Of a DNA stretch of 64,000 nt, positions 1-9,526 are shown piece after piece. The notes beneath the pieces were generated by a model that saw nothing but the letters and a program-made list of their open reading frames with translations, did no database searches and was not told where the DNA came from. Position 1 is the first letter of the stretch, and every line of letters starts with the position of its first letter. Origin of the DNA: an uncultured Curtobacterium sp. (lineage in GTDB: Bacteria; Actinomycetota; Actinomycetes; Actinomycetales; Microbacteriaceae); contig CAJYUW010000031.1 of NCBI GenBank assembly GCA_913778205.1, forward strand, positions 186,001 to 250,000, read 5' to 3'. Both the position numbers and the translations under genes were made by a program.

Positions 1-252
1 GTGTACAAGCTGGTCGCCTCGGCGATCGCGAACGCCCGGGTGAAGGCGGACTCGACGAACAGCTTCCTCGACGAGCGCGACCTCTACGTGAGCCGCGTCT
101 TCGTCGACGAGGGCACGACCCTGAAGCGGTTCCAGCCGCGTGCCCAGGGCCGCGCCTTCCGCATCAACAAGCGCACCAGCCACATCACGGTCGTCCTCGC
201 GACGCCGGAAGAGGCTGAGGCCGCCGCGACGAGCAAGAAGGCGAGCAAGTAA
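1..252 (+). CDS. rplV: Large-subunit ribosomal protein L22, C-terminal part (5' end outside the window)
   Basis: The frame is open from base 1, and the visible 83 residues match the C-terminal two thirds of L22 (family length about 110-130), including the loop region [12 protein letters not shown] and the conserved end RTSHITVVL. The GTG at base 1 is probably an internal Val codon. L22 lines the exit tunnel of the 50S subunit. A short Ala/Glu/Lys tail follows the conserved domain. Its TAA overlaps the ATG of rpsC, so the two genes are translationally coupled within the S10 cluster. Confidence 0.95.
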   Translation: MYKLVASAIANARVKADSTNSFLDERDLYVSRVFVDEGTTLKRFQPRAQGRAFRINKRTSHITVVLATPEEAEAAATSKKASK

Positions 253-1049
253 TGGGCCAGAAGGTCAACCCGTACGGCTTCCGTCTCGGGATCACGACGG
301 ACCACGTCTCGCACTGGTTCACCGACAGCACCAAGGCCGGTCAGCGCTACGCCGACTACGTGGCCGAGGACATCAAGGTGCGCGAGTACCTGAAGAAGAC
401 CCTCGACCGTGCCGGCGTCGCCCGCATCGAGCTCGAGCGCACCCGTGACCGTGTCCGCGTGGACATCCACACGGCGCGTCCGGGCATCGTCATCGGTCGT
501 CGCGGTGCCGAGGCCGAGCGCGTCCGTGGCGAGCTCGAGAAGCTCACCAAGAAGCAGATCCAGCTCAACATCCTCGAGGTCAAGAACCCCGAGACCGAGG
601 CCCAGCTCGTCGCGCAGGGCATCGCCGAGCAGCTCTCCGCCCGTGTCGCGTTCCGTCGCGCCATGCGCAAGGGCCTGCAGGGTGCACAGCGCGCCGGCGC
701 CAAGGGTGTCCGCATCCAGGTGTCGGGTCGCCTCGGCGGCGCCGAGATGTCGCGCTCGGAGTTCTACCGCGAGGGCCGCGTGCCCCTGCACACGCTCCGC
801 GCGAACATCGACTACGGCTTCTACGAGGCCCGGACCACGTTCGGCCGCATCGGCGTGAAGGTCTGGATCTACAAGGGCGACATCACGAACAAGGAGCTCG
901 CTCGCGAGCAGGCGAACCAGCGTTCGTCGCGCCCGGAGCGTCGTGGCGGCCCCCGTGGCGAGCGCGGCGACCGTCGTGGCGGCGACCGTGGCGGCCGTCA
1001 GCAGCAGGCCCCGCAGGACGCGCCGGCCGGCGCAGGAGTTGAGGCGTAA
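252..1049 (+). CDS. rpsC: Small-subunit ribosomal protein S3
   Basis: The 265-residue product begins [13 protein letters not shown], the invariant S3 start. It carries the KH RNA-binding loop GRRG at residues 82-85 and then the conserved C-terminal domain. S3 sits at the mRNA entry site of the 30S head. Residues from about 215 onward form an Arg/Gly-rich tail with repeated RGG/RGD-like steps that is probably disordered and lengthens the protein beyond a typical S3. The ATG shares a base with the rplV stop, and rplP follows after 2 nt. Confidence 0.98.
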   Translation: MGQKVNPYGFRLGITTDHVSHWFTDSTKAGQRYADYVAEDIKVREYLKKTLDRAGVARIELERTRDRVRVDIHTARPGIVIGRRGAEAERVRGELEKLTKKQIQLNILEVKNPETEAQLVAQGIAEQLSARVAFRRAMRKGLQGAQRAGAKGVRIQVSGRLGGAEMSRSEFYREGRVPLHTLRANIDYGFYEARTTFGRIGVKVWIYKGDITNKELAREQANQRSSRPERRGGPRGERGDRRGGDRGGRQQQAPQDAPAGAGVEA

Positions 1050-1051
1050 CC

Positions 1052-1471
1052 ATGCTTATCCCCCGTCGAGTCAAGCACCGCAAGCAGCACCACCCGAAGC
1101 GTTCGGGTCAGGCGACCGGTGGCACCAAGGTCAGCTTCGGCGACTTCGGTATCCAGGCGCTCACCCCGGCGTACGTGACGAACCGGCAGATCGAGTCCGC
1201 TCGTATCGCCATGACCCGTCACATCAAGCGTGGCGGCAAGGTCTGGATCAACATCTATCCGGACCGTCCGCTCACCAAGAAGCCGGCCGAGACCCGCATG
1301 GGTTCCGGTAAGGGTTCCCCCGAGTGGTGGGTCGCCAACGTCAAGCCGGGCCGTGTGCTCTTCGAGCTCTCCGGCGTCAACGAGGACATCGCCCGCGAGG
1401 CGTTGACCCGTGCAATCCACAAGCTGCCCCTCAAGGCACGCATCATCAAGCGCGAGGAGGGCGACGCATAA
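1052..1471 (+). CDS. rplP: Large-subunit ribosomal protein L16
   Basis: The 139-residue product has the L16 start [17 protein letters not shown] and the conserved internal segment [19 protein letters not shown]16 organises the A-site side of the peptidyl-transferase centre. Length and composition are normal for the family. The gene starts 2 nt after rpsC, and its TAA overlaps the ATG of rpmC, so it is an ordinary middle gene of the S10 cluster. Confidence 0.98.
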   Translation: MLIPRRVKHRKQHHPKRSGQATGGTKVSFGDFGIQALTPAYVTNRQIESARIAMTRHIKRGGKVWINIYPDRPLTKKPAETRMGSGKGSPEWWVANVKPGRVLFELSGVNEDIAREALTRAIHKLPLKARIIKREEGDA

Positions 1472-1791
1472 TGGCGATCGGTTCCAAGGAGCTCCGTCCG
1501 ACTGAGCTCGACACGTTCGAGAACGAGCGGCTCGCCGACGAGCTGAAGAAGGCCAAGGAGGAGCTGTTCAACCTCCGCTTCCAGTCGGCCACCGGCCAGC
1601 TGGAGAGCCACGGTCGTCTTCGCGCCGTCAAGCGCGACATCGCCCGCATCTACACCGTCCTCCGCGAGCGCGAGCTCGGCATCCGTGCCACCCCCGCGCC
1701 CGTCGAGACCGCCCCGAAGGCCAAGAAGTCGACGAAGAAGGCTGAGAAGCCCGCCGAGTCGACCGCGGCCGAGACCGCCGAGGAGAACTGA
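1471..1791 (+). CDS. rpmC: Large-subunit ribosomal protein L29
   Basis: The ATG at 1471 overlaps the rplP stop, giving a 106-residue protein. The first 70 residues are a normal L29, with the conserved central stretch [15 protein letters not shown]29 binds near the exit tunnel, where trigger factor and SRP dock. The last 35 residues are an added Lys/Glu/Ala/Thr-rich tail, so the protein is longer than the usual 60-75 residues. The TGA overlaps the ATG of rpsQ. Confidence 0.96.
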   Translation: MAIGSKELRPTELDTFENERLADELKKAKEELFNLRFQSATGQLESHGRLRAVKRDIARIYTVLRERELGIRATPAPVETAPKAKKSTKKAEKPAESTAAETAEEN

Positions 1792-2075
1792 TGGCGAACG
1801 AAGAGAACACCTCCGCCGCCTCGACCCGCGGCTACCGCAAGACGCGCCGCGGCTACGTGACGAGCGACAAGATGGACAAGACCATCGTGGTCGAGGTCGA
1901 GGACCGCGTGAAGCACGCGCTCTACGGCAAGATCATCCGCCGCACGTCCAAGGTGAAGGCCCACGACGAGCTCGGCACCGCTGGTGTCGGCGACCTCGTC
2001 GTGATCAGCGAGACCCGTCCCCTCAGCGCCTCCAAGCGCTGGCGCCTGGTCGAGATCCTCGAGAAGGCCAAGTAG
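1791..2075 (+). CDS. rpsQ: Small-subunit ribosomal protein S17
   Basis: The 94-residue product has a short acidic/Thr-rich N-terminal extension and then the S17 OB-fold core with the hallmark [17 protein letters not shown] and a C-terminal [13 protein letters not shown]17 is a primary 16S rRNA binder. Translation is coupled to rpmC by the ATG/TGA overlap. It is the last gene of the S10-like block. A 33-nt gap with a Shine-Dalgarno-like AGGAGA leads into rplN. Confidence 0.97.
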   Translation: MANEENTSAASTRGYRKTRRGYVTSDKMDKTIVVEVEDRVKHALYGKIIRRTSKVKAHDELGTAGVGDLVVISETRPLSASKRWRLVEILEKAK

Positions 2076-2108
2076 GCCCCCCGGCCTGCTTCGGAACAGG
2101 AGACAACA

Positions 2109-2477
2109 GTGATTCAGCAGGAATCCCGCCTGAAGGTCGCCGACAACACGGGTGCCAAGGAGATCTTGACCATCCGCGTGCTCGGTGGCTCTGGCCGTCG
2201 CTACGCCGGTCTCGGTGACGTCATCGTCGCCACGGTGAAGGACGCCATCCCCGGCGGCAACGTGAAGAAGGGTGACGTCGTCAAGGCGGTCATCGTTCGC
2301 ACCAAGAAGGAGACCCGTCGTCAGGACGGCTCCTACATCAAGTTCGACGAGAACGCGGCAGTGATCCTCAAGGCCGACGGCGACCCGCGCGGTACGCGCA
2401 TCTTCGGTCCGGTCGGTCGCGAGCTCCGTGACAAGAAGTTCATGAAGATCATCTCGCTCGCGCCGGAGGTGCTGTAA
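2109..2477 (+). CDS. rplN: Large-subunit ribosomal protein L14
   Basis: The 122-residue product starts at a GTG preceded by AGGAGA. It begins [18 protein letters not shown], the invariant L14 N-terminus, and ends with the conserved [19 protein letters not shown]14 lies at the subunit interface and contacts 16S helix 14. Length and motifs are standard. This is the first gene of the spc-type cluster and is followed after 3 nt by rplX. Confidence 0.98.
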   Translation: MIQQESRLKVADNTGAKEILTIRVLGGSGRRYAGLGDVIVATVKDAIPGGNVKKGDVVKAVIVRTKKETRRQDGSYIKFDENAAVILKADGDPRGTRIFGPVGRELRDKKFMKIISLAPEVL

Positions 2478-2480
2478 GCC

Positions 2481-2840
2481 ATGGCGAACATCAAGAAGGG
2501 TGACCTCGTCGAGGTCATCACGGGCGCCACGCAGGAGCGTGGCGGCGACCGCGGCAAGCAGGGCAAGGTCATCGAGGTGCTCGTTGACTCGGAGCGCGTC
2601 GTCGTCGAGGGCGTGAACTTCGTCACGAAGCACGTCCGCGTCGGCCAGACCCAGCGTGGTTCGAAGACGGGTGGCATCGAGCAGCACGAGGCTCCGATCC
2701 ACGTGTCGAACGTCGCGATCGTCGACCCGAAGACCAAGAAGCCGACCCGCGTCGGCTTCCGTACCGAAGAGGTGGAGAAGGACGGCGTCAAGAAGACCGT
2801 CCGCGTCCGCTACGCCAAGAAGTCGGGTGAGAAGCTCTGA
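2481..2840 (+). CDS. rplX: Large-subunit ribosomal protein L24
   Basis: The 119-residue product carries an N-terminal KOW motif ([12 protein letters not shown]) and the conserved segment [10 protein letters not shown]24 is an early assembly initiator of the 50S subunit. The product is slightly longer than the 100-110 residues common in the family because of its charged C-terminal region. Its TGA overlaps the ATG of rplE. Confidence 0.97.
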   Translation: MANIKKGDLVEVITGATQERGGDRGKQGKVIEVLVDSERVVVEGVNFVTKHVRVGQTQRGSKTGGIEQHEAPIHVSNVAIVDPKTKKPTRVGFRTEEVEKDGVKKTVRVRYAKKSGEKL

Positions 2841-3430
2841 TGACCGACACGACTGCCGCGCCGGCGACCAAGGTCGAGCCGCGCCTCAAGCAGAAGTACA
2901 AGAACGAGATCAAGGCTGCCCTCACCGAGCAGTTCGGGTACGCGAACGTCAACCAGGTCCCCGGCCTGGTCAAGGTCGTCGTGAACACCGGTGTCGGTGA
3001 GGCCGCTCGCGACTCGAAGATCATCGAGGGGGCCATCAAGGACCTCACGGCGATCACGGGTCAGAAGCCCCAGGTCAACATCGCTCGCAAGTCCATCGCG
3101 CAGTTCAAGCTGCGCGAGGGTCAGGCGATCGGTGCGCACGTCACCCTCCGCGGTGACCGCGCCTGGGAGTTCCTCGACCGCCTGATCTCCCTCGCCCTGC
3201 CCCGCATCCGCGACTTCCGCGGGCTCAGCGACAAGCAGTTCGACGGGAACGGCAACTACACGTTCGGTCTCACGGAGCAGTCCGTGTTCCACGAGATCGA
3301 TCAGGACCGCATCGACCGCGTGCGTGGCTTCGACATCACCGTCGTGACCACCGCGAAGTCGGACGACGAGGGCCGCGCGCTGCTCAAGCAGCTCGGGTTC
3401 CCGTTCCGTTCTGCCGAGCAGACGGTCTAA
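2840..3430 (+). CDS. rplE: Large-subunit ribosomal protein L5
   Basis: The 196-residue product contains the L5 signatures [23 protein letters not shown] and the C-terminal [19 protein letters not shown]5 binds 5S rRNA and contacts the P-site tRNA. A short Thr/Ala-rich N-terminal leader precedes the conserved part. In many bacteria rpsN (S14) comes next. Here rplE is followed by a strong hairpin and 150 nt of non-coding DNA before rpsH. Confidence 0.98.
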   Translation: MTDTTAAPATKVEPRLKQKYKNEIKAALTEQFGYANVNQVPGLVKVVVNTGVGEAARDSKIIEGAIKDLTAITGQKPQVNIARKSIAQFKLREGQAIGAHVTLRGDRAWEFLDRLISLALPRIRDFRGLSDKQFDGNGNYTFGLTEQSVFHEIDQDRIDRVRGFDITVVTTAKSDDEGRALLKQLGFPFRSAEQTV

Positions 3431-3443
3431 GATACTTCGGGCG

Positions 3444-3479
3444 GTGCGGGCCGGAGGATTCACGTCCTCCGGCCCGCAC
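3444..3479 (+). terminator. Strong hairpin between rplE and rpsH
   Basis: A perfect 15-bp inverted repeat (left arm GTGCGGGCCGGAGGA, 6-nt loop) starts 13 nt after the rplE stop. No T-run follows, as is common in high-GC actinobacteria. It could terminate or attenuate the upstream transcript where S14 would normally be encoded. I see no convincing promoter in the remaining 100 nt before rpsH. Confidence 0.7.
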
Positions 3480-3580
3480 GCACGAACACACAGGTCTCCG
3501 GGAACCGCCCGGGGACCCCGATCGCTCAGGTCGGCATTCGTGGAACGGGTGTCGAAACCAGGCGAGAATGGATACGCATC

Positions 3581-3979
3581 ATGACGATGACCGATCCGGT
3601 CGCAGACATGCTGACCAGATTGCGGAACGCGAACTCGGCGCACCACGACGCCGTGTCGCTTCCCAGCTCCAAGCTGAAGAAGAACATCGCTGAGATCCTC
3701 AAGCGCGAGGGGTACATCAGCGAGTGGAAGATCGAGGACGCCCGCGTCGGGCAGACCCTCACGATCGACCTGAAGTACGGCCCCGAGCGCGAGCGCTCGA
3801 TCGCCGGCATCAAGCGCGTCTCGAAGCCGGGCCTCCGGGTCTACGCGAAGTCGACGGAGATCCCCCAGGTCCTCGGTGGCCTCGGTGTGGCGATCCTCTC
3901 GACCTCGTCCGGCCTCCTGACCGACCGCGAAGCCGAGCAGAAGGGCGTGGGTGGGGAAGTCCTCGCCTACGTGTGGTGA
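3581..3979 (+). CDS. rpsH: Small-subunit ribosomal protein S8
   Basis: The 132-residue product begins [18 protein letters not shown] and ends with the S8 C-terminal [13 protein letters not shown] and [10 protein letters not shown]8 is a central-domain 16S rRNA binder and, in other bacteria, the translational repressor of the spc operon. The chosen ATG gives the normal family length. It lacks a clear Shine-Dalgarno sequence, unlike the genes around it. It directly follows the hairpin-containing gap where rpsN is absent. Confidence 0.97.
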   Translation: MTMTDPVADMLTRLRNANSAHHDAVSLPSSKLKKNIAEILKREGYISEWKIEDARVGQTLTIDLKYGPERERSIAGIKRVSKPGLRVYAKSTEIPQVLGGLGVAILSTSSGLLTDREAEQKGVGGEVLAYVW

Positions 3980-3985
3980 TCGACA

Positions 3986-4522
3986 ATGTCTCGAATCGGA
4001 CGTCTTCCCATCGACATCCCCGCCGGCGTCACCGTCTCCATCGACGGCCAGAACGTGGCGGTCAAGGGCCCGAAGGGCGAGCTCGCGCTCGTCGTCGCTG
4101 AGCCCATCCAGGCCAAGGTCGAGGAGAACCAGGTCCTCGTCACCCGTCCGGACGACGAGCGCTCCTCGCGTTCGCTCCACGGCCTGACCCGCACCCTGAT
4201 CGCGAACAACATCATCGGCGTCACCGAGGGCTACTCCAAGGGCCTCGAGGTCGTCGGTACCGGTTACCGCGTGCAGGCGAAGGGCACCAGCGTCGAGTTC
4301 GCGCTGGGCTACTCCCACCCGATCACGGTCGAGCCGCCCGCGGGCATCTCGTTCGCCGTCGAGGGCAACAACAAGCTCACCGTGACCGGCATCGACAAGC
4401 AGGCCGTCGGCGAGGTGGCCGCCAACATCCGCAAGCTGCGCAAGCCCGAGCCCTACAAGGGCAAGGGTGTTCGCTACGCCGGCGAGATCGTGCGCCGCAA
4501 GGCCGGAAAGTCAGGTAAGTGA
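3986..4522 (+). CDS. rplF: Large-subunit ribosomal protein L6
   Basis: The 178-residue product begins [17 protein letters not shown] and carries the C-terminal L6 signature [15 protein letters not shown]6 consists of two similar RNA-binding folds and sits next to the factor-binding site of the 50S subunit. It starts 6 nt after rpsH, and its TGA lies just ahead of the rplR ATG. Length and motifs are standard. Confidence 0.98.
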   Translation: MSRIGRLPIDIPAGVTVSIDGQNVAVKGPKGELALVVAEPIQAKVEENQVLVTRPDDERSSRSLHGLTRTLIANNIIGVTEGYSKGLEVVGTGYRVQAKGTSVEFALGYSHPITVEPPAGISFAVEGNNKLTVTGIDKQAVGEVAANIRKLRKPEPYKGKGVRYAGEIVRRKAGKSGK

Positions 4523-4524
4523 TC

Positions 4525-4896
4525 ATGGCTCTCGGTATCCGAGGAAAGAGCAAGTCGGCCGCCAAGGCGCGCCGTCACAACCGACTCCGCAAGAAGATCA
4601 CCGGCACCGAGGCGCGTCCGCGTCTCGCCGTCACGCGTTCGTCGCGTCACGTGTTCGTGCAGGTCATCGACGACGCGAAGGGTCACACCCTCGCCAGTGC
4701 CTCGACGATGGAGGCCGACCTCCGCTCGTTCGACGGCGACAAGACCGCCAAGGCCCGTCGCGTCGGTGAGCTCCTCGCCGAGCGCGCAAAGGCCGCCGGC
4801 GTCGAGGCCGTGGTCTTCGACCGTGGTGGCAGCAAGTACGCCGGTCGCGTCGCCGCGATCGCCGATGGCGCCCGTGAAGGAGGGCTGAACCTGTGA
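4525..4896 (+). CDS. rplR: Large-subunit ribosomal protein L18
   Basis: The ATG at 4525 gives [20 protein letters not shown] and a 123-residue protein with the L18 end segment [29 protein letters not shown] at 4519 is in frame, but it would overlap rplF and add only two residues. L18 binds 5S rRNA with L5. Its stop overlaps the rpsE start by 4 nt. Confidence 0.97.
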   Translation: MALGIRGKSKSAAKARRHNRLRKKITGTEARPRLAVTRSSRHVFVQVIDDAKGHTLASASTMEADLRSFDGDKTAKARRVGELLAERAKAAGVEAVVFDRGGSKYAGRVAAIADGAREGGLNL

Positions 4897-5621
4897 GCGA
4901 CACCGCGAACACCACCAGCAACACCGCCAAGGAGACGACCGAGGCAGCGGCCACGGCCGAGCGTCCGGTCGAGACCGCCGCGGGCTCCGCGTCGAACAAC
5001 CGCGACTCCGCCGACCAGCGCGGCCGTCGTGGCGGCGGACGTGACCGTCAGCAGGGCCGCGACCGCAACAACCGCGGTGGCGACAGCCAGTTCCTCGAGC
5101 GCGTGGTGACCATCAACCGCGTCTCGAAGGTCGTCAAGGGTGGTCGTCGCTTCAGCTTCACGGCGCTCGTCGTCGTGGGTGACGGCAACGGCCTCGTGGG
5201 CGTCGGCTACGGCAAGGCCAAGGAGGTCCCGACGGCGATCTCCAAGGGCGTCGAGGAGGCGAAGAAGAACTTCTTCCGCGTCCCGCGCGTCGGCAACACC
5301 ATCCCGCACCCGGTGCAGGGTGAGGCCGCTGCCGGTGTCGTGCTCCTGCGTCCGGCCGCTGCCGGTACCGGTGTCATCGCCGGTGGTCCGGTCCGCGCCG
5401 TGCTCGAGTGCGCCGGCATCCACGACGTCCTGAGCAAGTCGCTCGGCTCGTCGAACACCATCAACATCGTGCACGCGACCGTCGAGGCGCTGCAGCAGCT
5501 CGAGGAGCCCCGCGCGGTCGCAGTCCGCCGTGGCCTCGACGTCGACGCGGTCGTCCCGGCCCGTCTGCTGCGTGCCGAGGCCGCCGCCGCGCGTGCCGCG
5601 TCCGAGAAGGCAGGTGCGTGA
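4893..5621 (+). CDS. rpsE: Small-subunit ribosomal protein S5 with long N-terminal extension
   Basis: The 242-residue product starts at the GTG of a GTGA overlap with rplR. The S5 double-stranded-RNA-binding-like core begins near residue 68 ([18 protein letters not shown]), followed by the conserved [13 protein letters not shown] and [13 protein letters not shown]. The first 65 residues are a Thr/Ala/Glu stretch and then an Arg/Gly/Gln-rich low-complexity stretch, which makes this longer than the usual 165-200 residues. S5 helps form the mRNA entry channel and affects decoding accuracy. Confidence 0.97.
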   Translation: MSDTANTTSNTAKETTEAAATAERPVETAAGSASNNRDSADQRGRRGGGRDRQQGRDRNNRGGDSQFLERVVTINRVSKVVKGGRRFSFTALVVVGDGNGLVGVGYGKAKEVPTAISKGVEEAKKNFFRVPRVGNTIPHPVQGEAAAGVVLLRPAAAGTGVIAGGPVRAVLECAGIHDVLSKSLGSSNTINIVHATVEALQQLEEPRAVAVRRGLDVDAVVPARLLRAEAAAARAASEKAGA

Positions 5622-5806
5622 TGGCCATGCTGAAGATCACGCAGACGAAGTCCGTTATCAGCGAGAAGCAGTACCAGCGCGACACCCTGCGCAGCCTGGG
5701 CCTCAAGCGCATCGGCCGTACGGTCCTGCGTGAGGACAACGCCCAGAACCGCGGGTACATCGCGACGGTCGCGCACCTCGTGAAGGTCGAGGAGGTCGAC
5801 GCATGA
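5621..5806 (+). CDS. rpmD: Large-subunit ribosomal protein L30
   Basis: The ATG at 5621 overlaps the rpsE stop and yields a 61-residue protein, the normal L30 size. It has the conserved [19 protein letters not shown] and the L30 segment [12 protein letters not shown] second Met at residue 3 is a possible alternative start. The gene ends in an ATGA overlap with rplO. Confidence 0.96.
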   Translation: MAMLKITQTKSVISEKQYQRDTLRSLGLKRIGRTVLREDNAQNRGYIATVAHLVKVEEVDA

Positions 5807-6267
5807 GCGACGAGAAGAACGAGCGCGTGCAGGTCCTGAAGCTGCACCACCTCCGCCCGGCCACCGGTGCGAAGAAGGACCGCACCCGTGTCGGTCGCGG
5901 TGAGGGCTCGAAGGGCAAGACCGCCGGCCGCGGTACCAAGGGTCAGAAGGCTCGGTACCAGGTCAAGGTCGGCTTCGAGGGTGGGCAGATGCCGCTGCAC
6001 ATGCGCACCCCGAAGCTCCGCGGGTTCAAGAATCCGTTCCGTGTCGAGTACCAGGTCGTGAACCTGGACAAGATCGCGGAGCTCTACCCGAACGGTGGCG
6101 ACGTCACCGTCGCGGACTTGGTCGCCAAGGGCGCCGTCCGCAAGAACGAGAAGGTCAAGGTTCTCGGTCAGGGCGACATCAACGTGAAGCTCACGGTCTC
6201 GGTCGACAAGGTCTCGGCGTCCGCCGCCGAGAAGATCGCGGCTGCTGGCGGCACCGTCTCCCAGTAA
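5803..6267 (+). CDS. rplO: Large-subunit ribosomal protein L15
   Basis: The 154-residue product shows the L15 features: an N-terminal Gly/Lys-rich loop ([20 protein letters not shown]), the segment [18 protein letters not shown], and a C-terminal globular domain. L15 is a late 50S assembly protein. It starts with an ATGA overlap with rpmD and is followed by a strong hairpin, so the spc ribosomal transcript probably ends, or is thinned out, before secY. Confidence 0.98.
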   Translation: MSDEKNERVQVLKLHHLRPATGAKKDRTRVGRGEGSKGKTAGRGTKGQKARYQVKVGFEGGQMPLHMRTPKLRGFKNPFRVEYQVVNLDKIAELYPNGGDVTVADLVAKGAVRKNEKVKVLGQGDINVKLTVSVDKVSASAAEKIAAAGGTVSQ

Positions 6268-6274
6268 CCCCCGT

Positions 6275-6306
6275 CGGCGGCCCGTGCGTTTGCGCACGGG
6301 CCGCCG
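6275..6306 (+). terminator. Hairpin terminator or attenuator between rplO and secY
   Basis: A perfect 14-bp inverted repeat (left arm CGGCGGCCCGTGCG, loop TTTG) starts 8 nt after the rplO stop and is followed by a weakly T-rich stretch. A consensus -35 hexamer TTGACA lies just downstream at 6318-6323, but I see no good -10 at 17-18 nt spacing, so a secY promoter there is unproven. Confidence 0.75.
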
Positions 6307-6414
6307 TTACGGTTTCCTTGACAGTGGCCGACGTCCGTCGGCCTGGTCGGCCCTGCCGACCGACACCGGAACGGTCGCGTTCGACGGCCCCGGTCCCAGA
6401 AGTTCGGAGTCCTC

Positions 6415-7737
6415 GTGTTCAGAGCGGTCGCGCGCATCATGCGCACCCCAGACCTTCGCAAGAAGATCGGCTTCACCCTCGCGATCATCGCGCTCTTCCG
6501 CCTGGGGTCGTACATCCCCGCACCGTTCGTGGACTACGCGTCCGTGCAGAGCTGCCTCGCCAGCGCGTCGTCGCAGCAGGGTCTCTACGACCTGATCAAC
6601 CTCTTCTCCGGCGGCGCGCTGCTGAAGCTGTCGGTCTTCGCGCTCGGCATCATGCCGTACATCACGTCGTCGATCATCGTGCAGCTCCTGCGCGTGGTCA
6701 TCCCGCACTTCGACGCCCTCTACAAGGAGGGTCAGTCCGGTCAGGCCAAGCTGACGCAGTACACGCGCTACCTCACCATCGCGCTGGGCGTGCTGCAGTC
6801 CACGACCCTGATCACCGTCGCGCGTTCCGGTGCCCTCTTCGGCACGAACGCCTCGGCCTCCTGCTCGTCGATCATCTCGAACGACAGCTGGTACGCGATC
6901 ATGCTCATGGTCATCACGCTGACCGCCGGCACCGGCCTGATCATGTGGATGGGCGAGCTCGTCACCGAGCGCGGCATCGGCAACGGCATGTCGCTCCTGA
7001 TCTTCACGTCGATCGCGGCGCAGTTCCCGTCGGCGCTGTGGGCGATCGAGCAGTCGAACGGCTTCGAGCTGTTCCTGTTCGTCATCTTCGTCGGCCTCAT
7101 CATCATGATGGCGGTCGTGTTCGTCGAGCAGTCGCAGCGGCGCATCCCCGTGCAGTACGCGAAGCGCATGGTGGGTCGCCGGACCTTCGGCGGCAACAAC
7201 ACGTACATCCCGATCAAGGTGAACATGGCCGGCGTCGTGCCCGTCATCTTCGCCTCGTCGCTCCTGTACCTGCCGGCCCTGGTCGCGCAGTTCAACCAGC
7301 CCTCGGACGGCAGTGCGCCGGCCGCCTGGGTGACCTGGATCCAGAACAACCTGACCTCGGGTGACAACTGGTTCTACATGGTCCTGTACTTCCTGCTCAT
7401 CGTCGGGTTCACCTACTTCTACGTTGCGATCACCTTCAACCCCGAAGAGGTCGCCGACAACATGAAGAAGTACGGCGGCTTCATCCCGGGCATCCGCGCC
7501 GGACGCCCGACCGCCGAGTACCTCGACTACGTCCTGACCCGGGTGACGTTGCCCGGTTCGCTCTACCTCGGTCTGATCGCACTCATCCCGTTGGGCGCCC
7601 TGGCGTTCTTCGGTGCGAACCAGAACTTCCCGTTCGGTGGCGCCAGCATCCTCATCATCGTGGGTGTCGGCCTCGAGACCGTGAAGCAGATCGACTCCCA
7701 GCTCCAGCAACGTCACTACGAAGGGCTTCTCCGTTGA
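6415..7737 (+). CDS. secY: Protein translocase subunit SecY
   Basis: The 440-residue product is the channel subunit of the SecYEG translocase in the cytoplasmic membrane. It starts at a GTG and begins [22 protein letters not shown]. It has ten hydrophobic segments and the SecY signature around [12 protein letters not shown]. The basic cytosolic loop [13 protein letters not shown] and the C-terminal [18 protein letters not shown] are also present. It follows the rplO hairpin by about 110 nt, and its TGA overlaps the adk start by 4 nt, giving the usual secY-adk-map order. Confidence 0.98.
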   Translation: MFRAVARIMRTPDLRKKIGFTLAIIALFRLGSYIPAPFVDYASVQSCLASASSQQGLYDLINLFSGGALLKLSVFALGIMPYITSSIIVQLLRVVIPHFDALYKEGQSGQAKLTQYTRYLTIALGVLQSTTLITVARSGALFGTNASASCSSIISNDSWYAIMLMVITLTAGTGLIMWMGELVTERGIGNGMSLLIFTSIAAQFPSALWAIEQSNGFELFLFVIFVGLIIMMAVVFVEQSQRRIPVQYAKRMVGRRTFGGNNTYIPIKVNMAGVVPVIFASSLLYLPALVAQFNQPSDGSAPAAWVTWIQNNLTSGDNWFYMVLYFLLIVGFTYFYVAITFNPEEVADNMKKYGGFIPGIRAGRPTAEYLDYVLTRVTLPGSLYLGLIALIPLGALAFFGANQNFPFGGASILIIVGVGLETVKQIDSQLQQRHYEGLLR

Positions 7738-8324
7738 GCGCACGTCTCATCATCGTCGGACCTCCCGGAGCCGGGAAGGGCACGCAGGCCGGCCGCATCG
7801 CGGACGCGTTCGGTGTCCCGGCGATCTCCACCGGGGACATCTTCCGCAAGAACGTCGCCGAGGGCACGCCGCTCGGGGTCGAGGCGAAGAAGCTCATGGA
7901 CGCCGGTGAGTACGTGCCCGACGAGCTGACGAACGAGCTCGTGAAGGCCCGGCTCGCCGAGTCGGACGCCGAGGGCGGGTTCCTGCTGGACGGCTACCCC
8001 CGCACGGTCAACCAGGTCGCGTACCTCGACGCGCTGCTCGCCGAGCAGGGCCAGCAGCTCGACGCGGTCGTGCAGCTCGTCGCCGACCAGGACGCCCTCG
8101 TCGAGCGCCTGCTGAAGCGCGCAGCCGACCAGGGCCGGAGCGACGACAACGAGGAGACGATCCGTCGTCGCCAGGAGGTCTACGTCGAGCAGACCGCGCC
8201 GATCGTCGGCGCGTACGCCGAGCGTGGGCTCGTCGTCGACGTCGACGGGCTCGGCGGCATCGACGAGGTCGGTGACCGCATCCAGTCCGCGCTCGCCTCC
8301 CGCGGGCTGACCGCAGGCGTCTGA
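7734..8324 (+). CDS. adk: Adenylate kinase, short-LID type
   Basis: The 196-residue enzyme catalyses ATP + AMP to 2 ADP in the cytosol. The P-loop GPPGAGKGT is at residues 9-17, the AMP-binding part includes STGDIFR, and DGYPRT follows. The LID is short and lacks the zinc-binding cysteines of long-form enzymes, which is typical of actinobacteria. The start is a TTG that overlaps the secY TGA by 4 nt (TTGA). No other start leaves the P-loop intact. map follows after 6 nt. Confidence 0.96.
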   Translation: MSARLIIVGPPGAGKGTQAGRIADAFGVPAISTGDIFRKNVAEGTPLGVEAKKLMDAGEYVPDELTNELVKARLAESDAEGGFLLDGYPRTVNQVAYLDALLAEQGQQLDAVVQLVADQDALVERLLKRAADQGRSDDNEETIRRRQEVYVEQTAPIVGAYAERGLVVDVDGLGGIDEVGDRIQSALASRGLTAGV

Positions 8325-8330
8325 CGCGGC

Positions 8331-9164
8331 GTGGTGCGGTTCCGCAAGCCCTCGATCTACAAGACGCCGGAGGAGCTCCGAGCCATGGTGCGCCCGGGGC
8401 AGCTCACGGCGCAGGCGCTCGACGCCGTCCGCGCCGCGGTCCGACCCGGCATCACGACCGATGAGCTCGACGCCATCGCCGAGCGCACGATCCGTGCCGG
8501 CGGCGGCGTGCCGAACTTCCAGCTCGTGCCGGGCTACCGCCACACGCTGTGCGTGTCGGTGAATGACGAGATCGTGCACGGGATCCCGGGCGACCGCGTC
8601 CTGCAGGCCGGTGACATCGTCTCGGTCGACGCCGGGGCGGAGGTCGACGGCTGGAACGGCGACAGCGCCGTGACGATCGTGGTGCCCGGTGGTGACGCCG
8701 CGGTCGCCGAGGCACGCCGGGAGCTGTGCGACACGACCGAGCGCGCGCTGTGGAGCGGGATCGCCGCCCTCGCGTCGGCGAAGCACCTCAACGAGGTCGG
8801 TGCCTCGGTCGAGGACGCGATCGAGGAGACCGGCACCTGGGGGATCGTCGAGGACTACACCGGTCACGGCATCGGTCGCTCCATGCACGAGGATCCGCCG
8901 GTGTTCAACTACCGCGTCCGCGGCGCGGGCCCCGCGGTGAAGCCCGGGCTCGTGGTCGCGATCGAGCCGATGGTGACTGCGGGGACCATCGACAGCTCGA
9001 CGGACGCCGACGAGTGGACCGTGCGGACGCTCGACGGCTCCGATGCCGCGCACTGGGAGCACACCGTCGCGGTGCACGCCGACGGGATCTGGGTGACCAC
9101 GGCCGCCGACGGCGGCGCCGCGGGCCTGGCCCCGCTGGGTGTGACGCCCGTCCCGATCCCGTAG
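8331..9164 (+). CDS. map: Type I methionine aminopeptidase
   Basis: The 277-residue enzyme removes the initiator Met from nascent proteins. The catalytic set can be placed by comparison with E. coli Map: His83, metal ligands Asp100, Asp111, His179 (in GHGIGRSMHEDPP), Glu212 (IEPM) and Glu243 (WEHTVAV). It starts at a GTG 6 nt after adk and ends the secY-adk-map unit. The C-terminal Ala/Gly/Pro extension is not conserved. Downstream lies a repeat-rich gap rather than infA. Confidence 0.97.
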   Translation: MVRFRKPSIYKTPEELRAMVRPGQLTAQALDAVRAAVRPGITTDELDAIAERTIRAGGGVPNFQLVPGYRHTLCVSVNDEIVHGIPGDRVLQAGDIVSVDAGAEVDGWNGDSAVTIVVPGGDAAVAEARRELCDTTERALWSGIAALASAKHLNEVGASVEDAIEETGTWGIVEDYTGHGIGRSMHEDPPVFNYRVRGAGPAVKPGLVVAIEPMVTAGTIDSSTDADEWTVRTLDGSDAAHWEHTVAVHADGIWVTTAADGGAAGLAPLGVTPVPIP

Positions 9165-9254
9165 GGCGCGCCTCCAGGCCGTTCACGCGTCCTCGCGCGC
9201 AGCTCGGCGTGGCTGTGTTCTGACGGGAACGCGCGACAGCCTGCACGCCGCCGC

Positions 9255-9468
9255 GGCCGGTCGGAAGGCGCAGGTCGCGTCGGGTAGGTGCGTCACCCAG
9301 ACCGTGCCGGGAGGCGCGGGTCGCGTCCGGCGAGTGCGTCACCCTGACCGTGCCGGGAGGCGCGGGTCGCGTCCGGCGAGTGCGTCACCCTGATCGTGCC
9401 GGGAGGCGCGGGTCGCGTCCGGCGAGTGCGTCACCCTGACCGTGCCGGGAGGCGCGGGTCGCGCTAGG
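9255..9468. repeat. 46-bp tandem repeat, about 4.5 copies
   Basis: Three near-identical 46-bp units (9301-9346, 9347-9392, 9393-9438) begin with A(C/T)CGTGCCGGGAGGCGCGGG and end with GTGCGTCACCCTG. A degenerate copy precedes them, and a partial one follows at 9439-9468. Each unit contains GCCGGGAGGCGCGGG, related to the dispersed family core. There are no variable spacers, so this is not a CRISPR. It fills most of the 362-nt gap between convergent map and the LCP gene, and no gene is visible there. A single family core, CGCGCCTCCAGGCCG, sits at 9167-9181. Confidence 0.9.
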
Positions 9469-9526
9469 CGCGCATGCGCCCTGTCGCGCCCCGGGCTGGC
9501 TCGCGGCCCCCGACCGCTCCGTCGCC

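Noticed and set aside
6318..6346. secY promoter from the consensus TTGACA
   Set aside because: The -35 is perfect, but the 17-18 nt spaced hexamers are GC-rich with no TANNNT, so a promoter cannot be supported.
9255..9468. CRISPR array
   Set aside because: Repeat units follow each other with no variable spacers, and no cas genes are present.
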